The notes beneath the pieces were generated by a model that made no database searches, was not told the origin of the DNA, and saw only the letters and a list, made by a program, of their open reading frames with translations. From DYEC01 sp034434695 (GTDB lineage: Bacteria > Chloroflexota > Anaerolineae > Anaerolineales > Anaerolineaceae): a stretch of DNA of 64,000 bases. The stretch is taken from contig DAOTYY010000053.1 in NCBI GenBank assembly GCA_034434695.1, forward strand, positions 50,984-114,983, written 5' to 3'. This document shows positions 58,910 to 64,000 of the stretch, piece by piece (within the stretch, counting starts at the first letter, position 1; each line of letters starts with the position of its first letter). The position numbers and the translations under genes were made by a program.

Positions 58910-59950
58910 TTATAATTTGGGAGCAGGTCCCGTTGAGGCGCTCGTTCGAGCTGTCATAGCGCCAACTCGAATTCGAGATTTTTGCACTTCCAGCAAAAGC
59001 GCCACAAGGATAATCAAGCCTCGCACCCCGGTAACCCAGAAAGGATCCACCTCCATCAAATTCAGTCCAGTATCCACAACAGAGAGCAACAACACACCGG
59101 AAAAAGCTCCCATAATGCTGCCCGACCCACCAGAGAGCGCCACGCCACCAATCACAGCCGAAGCAACGGTCTCCAGGGTCATTCCCACCCCCAAAGTTGG
59201 CACGGAAACTTCCAGACGCCCCAGCAACATCCAGCTTGCCAGCCCAGCCATAAAACCACCAATCATGTAGGCTTTGGTAATGGTGAGCGCCGGCTTGAAA
59301 CCAGAAGCCCGGGCAGCATCCCGGTTTGCTCCTACGGCGTAAAGCTCTCGTCCAAAGCGGGAATACTTAAGGAAAAATTCAAAGCCAAGGAATAACACTA
59401 TCGTAACAATCACCGATACCGGGACGGCACCAATCCGCCCCCCACCCAGCCAGTTAAATTCCTTTGGTGTTCCCGGCATAATTGCACCCAGGCTAATCAC
59501 ATATGCCAGACCACGCAGGAAGAGCTGCATCGCCAGTGTCACGATAAAATTATTCATCCGCAAACGAGTGATCAACAAGCCATTGATCCAACCAATCAAT
59601 GTCCCTAGAATCAAAATGATTGGAATAACAATGAAAGGTGAAAGTTCCCAACCAATCCCACCTGCCTGAGCCAGAGTCATTTCTCGATAGGGCAACATCA
59701 ACCAGGCTGCCAGAACCGTCAGCAGAGAAACGGCACCCTCTGCAGACAAATCAAAGTTTCCACTCAGCAGACAAATCGTTTGTCCAATGGTCAAAACACC
59801 TAAAACACTGGCATGTAACAAAATGTTGATCAGGTTAATACCGGTCAAAAACTTGTCACCTGCCCTCAGCCAGAAGAAGAGGACAACCAGTAACAAGATG
59901 AACCAGATCATCCGGTCAAGAATAAACTGGATCCATTTGCTTTTGCTCAT
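58910..59950 (-). CDS. Sugar ABC transporter permease (RbsC type)
   Basis: 346 aa, about nine membrane helices. Family landmarks: GQTICLLSGNFDLSAEGAVSLL, NGLLITRLRMNNFIVTLAM, YAVGANRDAARASGFK and VIGGVALSGGSGSIMGAF. ATG 59950 is chosen because AAGGAGG lies 8 nt upstream; the frame start at 59968 falls on that ribosome-binding site. It overlaps the ATPase gene by 35 bp. Confidence 0.92.
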   Translation of the reverse strand: MSKSKWIQFILDRMIWFILLLVVLFFWLRAGDKFLTGINLINILLHASVLGVLTIGQTICLLSGNFDLSAEGAVSLLTVLAAWLMLPYREMTLAQAGGIGWELSPFIVIPIILILGTLIGWINGLLITRLRMNNFIVTLAMQLFLRGLAYVISLGAIMPGTPKEFNWLGGGRIGAVPVSVIVTIVLFLGFEFFLKYSRFGRELYAVGANRDAARASGFKPALTITKAYMIGGFMAGLASWMLLGRLEVSVPTLGVGMTLETVASAVIGGVALSGGSGSIMGAFSGVLLLSVVDTGLNLMEVDPFWVTGVRGLIILVALLLEVQKSRIRVGAMTARTSASTGPAPKL

Positions 59951-61469
59951 TGATATTGCCTCCTTCAATGGTTAACAGGATGTTTTCTGGTGTAGTGACC
60001 GGTTCTCCAGCCTTAAATTCCGCGGTAATCTTGCCGTTATACATAACCAGAATCCTGTCACAAACCCCAAGTAGTTCGCGCACCTCTGATGAGATGATCA
60101 AGACAGCAACCCCTTGCCGGGCAAGCTCATCAACAATACGATAAATATCAATTTTCGCCCGCACATCAATGCCCTGAGTTGGTTCATGCAACACCAAAAC
60201 TGCCGGACGTGTGGCAGCCAGTTTAGCAAAGACTACCTTTTGCTGATTTCCACCACTCAATAAATTAACCCTCTGTTCCGGTGAAGGACAAACCACTCCT
60301 AAGTCATTAATATAGCGTTGCACTAACGTTCTCTCTTTGAAAAAGCTGATCAACCCAGCCGGATTTAAGAGCTGGTGAAGAATCGTATAGGTGATATTTT
60401 CACGAACCGGTCGGCTTCCTACCAAGCCAAAACGATAGCGATCCTGAGGCAGATATGCCAGACCTTGATCAAGCGCCTGGCGAGGGTCACGCGCAGTAAA
60501 CAGCCTGCCGTTTACCCAAACTTCCCCGATCCCCCGCCGCTCCAAACCAAAAAGCGCTCTTCCCAGAGAAGCGGCACCGCTTCCCGCCAGACCAGATAAA
60601 CCAACCACCTCACCCTTGTGAACAACAAGATTAACATCCTCATAATGACCCCGACGGGTTAACCCTTTGACAACCAACACCGGTTCGTCCTGCTTACTGC
60701 TTGAGCGTTCATAATCGCGGATATCTTCGCCAACCATGAAACGTATTAATCTGGGAATATCCAGCTCACTGACCACGTAAGTTCCCACCAGTTGACCATT
60801 GCGCAACACCGTCACACGGTCACATATCTCAAAAACTTCTTCCAGGTGATGGGAAATGTAGATAAATGCTACTCCCATCTTCTTCAGCGAGCGCACAAAA
60901 CCAAATAATCGGTCTATATCCACGCGCGAAAGAGCAGCCGTTGGCTCATCAAGAATGATCAATTTTGCGTTGCTAAACAGGGCTTTGGCGATCGCAAGCA
61001 TCGTCTGTTCCACCACACCTAAACCTTCCACCCGTTCGCGCACGTCTAATTCAAGCCCCAATTTGTGTAGACGTTCTTGTGCTTCCTGATAGGTTGCTTT
61101 CCAATCTACCAACCCTAAACGATTAACTGGCAAGTTTCCCGCCAGAATGTTCTCGGCGACTGTCAGGCTATCCATCATACGCACCTGCTGTGGTACGTAG
61201 GCAATCCCGGCTTCAAGCGCTTCATGAGGGGTCATGGAAGTAAAATGGTGGCCGTTAATCTCCAATGTGCCGCTATCCATCTGATGTAATCCCATCAGAA
61301 TTGCCATCAAGGTAGATTTTCCCGCACCGTTTTTGCCAACCAATCCATGAATTTCGCCCCCATAAACCATCAGGTCTACATTTTCCAACGCCTGCACACC
61401 GGGAAAAGCTTTGCTAATCCCCTTCATCTCAAGAATAACAGGTTGCGAAGTGTCCATTCCCGTATCCAT
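59916..61469 (-). CDS. Sugar ABC transporter ATP-binding protein (RbsA/MglA type)
   Basis: About 517 aa with two nucleotide-binding domains. NBD1: Walker A GKNGAGKST, degenerate signature (LGVVEQTMLAIAKA), Walker B LIILDEPTAAL. NBD2: degenerate Walker A GLAGSGAASLGR, intact signature LSGGNQQKVVFAKL, and LVLHEPTQGIDV with His where Asp is usual. Such asymmetry is normal for the family, but the NBD2 His and the NBD1 signature are notable. The start could be 61469 or 61457; the frame from 61487 overlaps the previous stop. Confidence 0.92.
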   Translation of the reverse strand: MDTGMDTSQPVILEMKGISKAFPGVQALENVDLMVYGGEIHGLVGKNGAGKSTLMAILMGLHQMDSGTLEINGHHFTSMTPHEALEAGIAYVPQQVRMMDSLTVAENILAGNLPVNRLGLVDWKATYQEAQERLHKLGLELDVRERVEGLGVVEQTMLAIAKALFSNAKLIILDEPTAALSRVDIDRLFGFVRSLKKMGVAFIYISHHLEEVFEICDRVTVLRNGQLVGTYVVSELDIPRLIRFMVGEDIRDYERSSSKQDEPVLVVKGLTRRGHYEDVNLVVHKGEVVGLSGLAGSGAASLGRALFGLERRGIGEVWVNGRLFTARDPRQALDQGLAYLPQDRYRFGLVGSRPVRENITYTILHQLLNPAGLISFFKERTLVQRYINDLGVVCPSPEQRVNLLSGGNQQKVVFAKLAATRPAVLVLHEPTQGIDVRAKIDIYRIVDELARQGVAVLIISSEVRELLGVCDRILVMYNGKITAEFKAGEPVTTPENILLTIEGGNINEQKQMDPVYS

Positions 61470-61483
61470 CCTGAATATAATGT

Positions 61484-62560
61484 TCACTCAAGTTGTTGAA
61501 TTGGATCCTTCAATCCAATTGGGCTTGCCGATAACACTTTACGAATGGCAATCCTCCGTAAGTAACTGACTTTTAGCGCATCAATAAACATGGCAAACAA
61601 AAGAAGCGCACCTCTGCTAACCTCAATCCAGAACGGTGAGACCTTGGCAATGTTCAGACCGGTATCCAGAATACCCCAGAGTAAAACACCACCAAAAGCG
61701 CCAATCAAATTGCCTCGTCCACCAAACAGGCTGATACCGCCGATAACCGCCGCCGCCTGAACAGGGAATATTAACCCAGCGCCGGTGCGCGGCGTTGCGC
61801 TATCCATACGTCCGGCGTCCAATAAACCAGCCAGAGCTGCACAAAAACCACTGATAACATAGACCACAAGAATCACACGCCGGGCGTCAATACCTGCTGC
61901 CTCCGCCGCCTGGCGGTTCGACCCAACGGCATACATGTTCCGCCCAAAACGGGTATATTTGGTCACAACAAAAGCCACTAGGAAAGCAAAAATCAAAAAG
62001 AACATTGCCGCCGGAATAGCCAGCATTTTACCATTCGCCAATGGCACTCGAAACAAAGCCCCCCCACCTAACCACTTAAATGTTTCTGGCAAAAAGTTTA
62101 CACTTTTTCCCGGCGAGATGGCATACGTTGCGCCGCGCAAAATCATCAGCATGGCAACCGTCATAATAAAATTGTTCATCCCCAAACGGGTAATGAACAC
62201 TCCATTAAGTAAACCGATGAGTACACCTACAGCAAGCATCACCAGAATACCAACAAAAGGATTCCATTCCAAACCCAACCCACCGTTTTTCTGACTGGCA
62301 AGTAACAGCGCTGCTACCATAGCAGTAAAACCCATTGCCGACTCTGAAGACAAGTCAAAGTTTGCGGTAATCAGAGTAAAGGATTGCCCAATAACCAACA
62401 ACCCAAGCGGCGCCACACGCGAAAGAATGTTGACCAGATTAAACGGCGTGAAAAAACTTTTTGAGATGAGTGAAAATACAACCAGGGAAACAACCACAAA
62501 AACCCAGATCAAGTTATCCACGACAAAAAGGAAAACTCGGTTCGCTCTGCTGCTATCCAT
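61484..62560 (-). CDS. Sugar ABC transporter permease (RbsC type)
   Basis: 358 aa, homologous to the 58910 permease, sharing GQSFTLITANFDLSSESAMGF, NGVFITRLGMNNFIMTVAML, YAVGSNRQAAEAAGI and VIGGISLFGGRGNLIGAFGG. With the other permease it probably forms a heterodimeric channel. ATG 62560 follows a hairpin in the intercistronic gap after the binding-protein gene. Confidence 0.92.
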   Translation of the reverse strand: MDSSRANRVFLFVVDNLIWVFVVVSLVVFSLISKSFFTPFNLVNILSRVAPLGLLVIGQSFTLITANFDLSSESAMGFTAMVAALLLASQKNGGLGLEWNPFVGILVMLAVGVLIGLLNGVFITRLGMNNFIMTVAMLMILRGATYAISPGKSVNFLPETFKWLGGGALFRVPLANGKMLAIPAAMFFLIFAFLVAFVVTKYTRFGRNMYAVGSNRQAAEAAGIDARRVILVVYVISGFCAALAGLLDAGRMDSATPRTGAGLIFPVQAAAVIGGISLFGGRGNLIGAFGGVLLWGILDTGLNIAKVSPFWIEVSRGALLLFAMFIDALKVSYLRRIAIRKVLSASPIGLKDPIQQLE

Positions 62561-62618
62561 CAATTCAACCCTCGCCCAAAAACCGCTTTTTATGAAACTC
62601 GCGGTTATAATCTGAAAG

Positions 62619-62659
62619 GGGTGCTATGGACGGCAATAACTGCCGCCCATAGCACAACC
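62619..62659. promoter_or_regulatory. Intercistronic hairpin between binding-protein and permease genes
   Basis: GTGCTATGG (62621-62629) pairs with CCATAGCAC (62647-62655) as the outer stem and CGGC/GCCG as the inner stem. No T-run follows on the minus strand. Same position as the hairpin in the amino-acid ABC operon (17494-17519), consistent with lowering permease relative to binding-protein expression. Confidence 0.65.
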
Positions 62660-62667
62660 CACCCCAT

Positions 62668-63780
62668 CTATTTCGCTTGGTTTCCCCACAAAGCAGGGTC
62701 CGAAGCATTGGTTTTGTCCACACTGGTGGTTGCCAGGTTCATCATGAAGCCGGTATCACTCTTGACGATTTTGGCAGGTGACCAGAGTGCGCCTTCTTTG
62801 ATCACATCACCCTCAGTGATTTGTTCGCCGTCAAGCACTTTTTCGATGTAATCTGCAATCACGACACCGAAATCCGGCAGAGGCTGGCTGGAAGCCTGAT
62901 CAGAATAGCCATCGCGAATTGCCGCCACCGCGTCGGGGCAGGCGTCCACACCGGTCAGGAAGATATGGCCTTCTTCGCCAGCTTTGAACTTCTTACCCAA
63001 TTGCTCGAGAGCTGACAGTACCACCTTGGTGCCGACGCAGTCAGAGTGCATATAAATACCGTCTACTGCCTCAGTGGAGACAACGTCCAGAGTTGCCTGT
63101 GAGAATTTCTCCGCCTTCCATTCGGTCGGTTTCGAAATAACTTTAATGTTGGGGTAATTCTTCATTACATCATTGAAGCCGGCACCGCGCAATTGAGCCA
63201 CATTCTGACCCAGATCGCCCTGCAACTCCAGAACAGTACCCTTTGGCTCGCCATACTTTTCGGTGAGCAGCTTGACCATCGCTTCGCCAGACTGCTTGCC
63301 AGCCATGTAGTTGTCTGATTGCACCGTCATGTTGATTTCGCAACCAATTGGTGCACGGTCAATGGTGAAGAAAGGAATACCCGCATCTTTGGCTTTTTGA
63401 ACTGAGGCGCAAATTGCCTGGCTATCTACCGGCACGACCACGATGGCATCCACACCCAGCGAGATGAAGTAGTCAATCTGGTTTGCCTGTGCAGCAGCAT
63501 CAAAGTTCGCATTTGTGGTCACCACAGCCCAGTTCTTGCCTTTGGCGCCGGTAACCATACCGTTCATAATCACGCCTTGACCACCGCTTAGCTCAGGCGC
63601 ACCATATCCAATGGTAACTGTCTTGGGAGCTTCTTTTTCTACTACGACGGTTTTTTCTACCACAACGGTTTTCTCAACCACCTGTGGCTCTGCCGGGGTT
63701 GCGGGAGCCGCTGGAGCACAGGAAGCCATCAGCAGCGCCAGAACCATAAAGAACGCAAAAATTGTAACTGTCTTTTTCAT
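62668..63780 (-). CDS. Sugar ABC transporter substrate-binding lipoprotein
   Basis: 370 aa. Periplasmic-binding-protein type 1 (RbsB-like) fold. Signal peptide with lipobox LLMASC (Cys21), a VVEKTVVVEKE linker (about 34-50) typical of phylum members, then the ribose-type domain with QANQIDYFISLGVDAIVVVPVDS, IDRAPIGCE and IFLTGVDACPDA. Substrate cannot be named. First gene of the importer operon; AAGGAG precedes ATG 63780. Confidence 0.9.
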   Translation of the reverse strand: MKKTVTIFAFFMVLALLMASCAPAAPATPAEPQVVEKTVVVEKTVVVEKEAPKTVTIGYGAPELSGGQGVIMNGMVTGAKGKNWAVVTTNANFDAAAQANQIDYFISLGVDAIVVVPVDSQAICASVQKAKDAGIPFFTIDRAPIGCEINMTVQSDNYMAGKQSGEAMVKLLTEKYGEPKGTVLELQGDLGQNVAQLRGAGFNDVMKNYPNIKVISKPTEWKAEKFSQATLDVVSTEAVDGIYMHSDCVGTKVVLSALEQLGKKFKAGEEGHIFLTGVDACPDAVAAIRDGYSDQASSQPLPDFGVVIADYIEKVLDGEQITEGDVIKEGALWSPAKIVKSDTGFMMNLATTSVDKTNASDPALWGNQAK

Positions 63781-63877
63781 TTCCTTCTTCTCCTTATTAC
63801 AAGAGGTTTAGTTTGAATAGTAATCCAACCAACAGAAGCGAATGCTTTTTGTGAACTGCTCTTCTTAATAACTCACC

Positions 63878-64000
63878 TTACGCAGCCAATTGAACGGGAT
63901 TGAGTTCCCGAAGAGCAGCGTAAGCCGATTGGATAGCGCGTACGTACAATTTTGATTTGAGAGCAAAGTGATTGAGTTTGGTGTTGCCTTTGAGCAGTTC
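63878..64000 (-). CDS. C-terminal fragment of an unidentified protein (truncated by window edge)
   Basis: 40 in-frame codons from the window edge (64000) to a TAA stop at 63878-63880: a basic, helix-rich C-terminus with LKSKLYVRAIQSAYAALREL. Length of the parent protein is unknown. It ends 97 bp before the sugar-binding-protein gene on the same strand. I cannot name the family; a transposase-like tail is possible but unproven. Confidence 0.35.
   Translation of the reverse strand, partial: ELLKGNTKLNHFALKSKLYVRAIQSAYAALRELNPVQLAA

Noticed and set aside
1..64000. CRISPR array, rRNA operon, prophage or integrated plasmid
   Set aside because: No regularly spaced short repeats, rRNA sequence, phage structural genes or replication genes were seen.

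Overview
The window looks like chromosomal DNA from an Anaerolineae-type Chloroflexota bacterium. This is inferred from gene style, not from a marker gene. Many lipoproteins carry Thr/Pro-rich linkers. There are WD40/TolB-like propeller lipoproteins, a sugar-binding protein with the VVEKTVVVEKE linker common in this phylum, a cupin-type phosphoglucose isomerase and a class II FBPase. Base composition is moderate. The recurrent promoter form is an extended -10 (TGnTATAAT), and at least six genes have it, or a plain -10, placed 6-10 nt before the start codon, which predicts leaderless mRNAs.

Positions 1-24 kb are mostly housekeeping. A P-loop ATPase fragment runs off the left edge. It is followed by frr-uppS-cdsA-glpX, a SIMPL lipoprotein on the other strand, a small FmdB/CsoR-like/OsmC operon, thrC-thrB, a LysM lipoprotein, a NUDIX hydrolase facing a sugar transferase, and then a short gene that automated ORF calling would miss. 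That gene (10396-10650) encodes a SelW/SelT/SelH (Rdx) family protein with an in-frame TGA at the redox position (C-x-x-U) and is best read as a selenoprotein. Next come trpS, a TPR-like protein, an MFS transporter fused to a YvlB-like domain, a ZIP transporter, a polar amino-acid ABC operon, AzlC/AzlD, lipoproteins, SixA-like phosphatase and thioredoxin.

Positions 23-44 kb hold propeller proteins, a P-type ATPase, a 1080-residue REC/GAF/PAS/GGDEF diguanylate cyclase, RNase Z, tRNA-Arg(CCT), an acetyltransferase, a DMT transporter, a UPF0173 hydrolase, an LCP protein, a copper-related TauE/SafE-cupredoxin fusion with an HMA chaperone, and a large secreted HYR/Ig-repeat PxKF protein. The PxKF gene is preceded by a highly structured leader RNA that I cannot assign to a known class. 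Two copies of a ~120-bp MITE-like element sit in divergent intergenic regions at 26.7 and 34.7 kb, in opposite orientation, each flanked by a perfect 8-bp direct repeat.

Positions 44.8-63.8 kb form a carbohydrate-utilisation island. On the plus strand are a class III aminotransferase, a TIM-barrel sugar isomerase, a rhamnulokinase-like FGGY kinase, a class II aldolase, a PfkB kinase, a cyclase-family hydrolase, 2-oxo acid dehydrogenase E1alpha/E1beta/E2, a cupin PGI, an ROK kinase, a SorC-type regulator and an SDR. Convergent to these on the minus strand is a ribose-type ABC importer (SBP, two permeases, ATPase) ending in a second PfkB kinase. The most economical reading is import of a sugar (possibly a deoxyhexose), isomerisation, phosphorylation, aldol cleavage and oxidation of a 2-oxo acid or related product. 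The actual substrate is unknown. The window ends in the C-terminus of an unidentified ORF.
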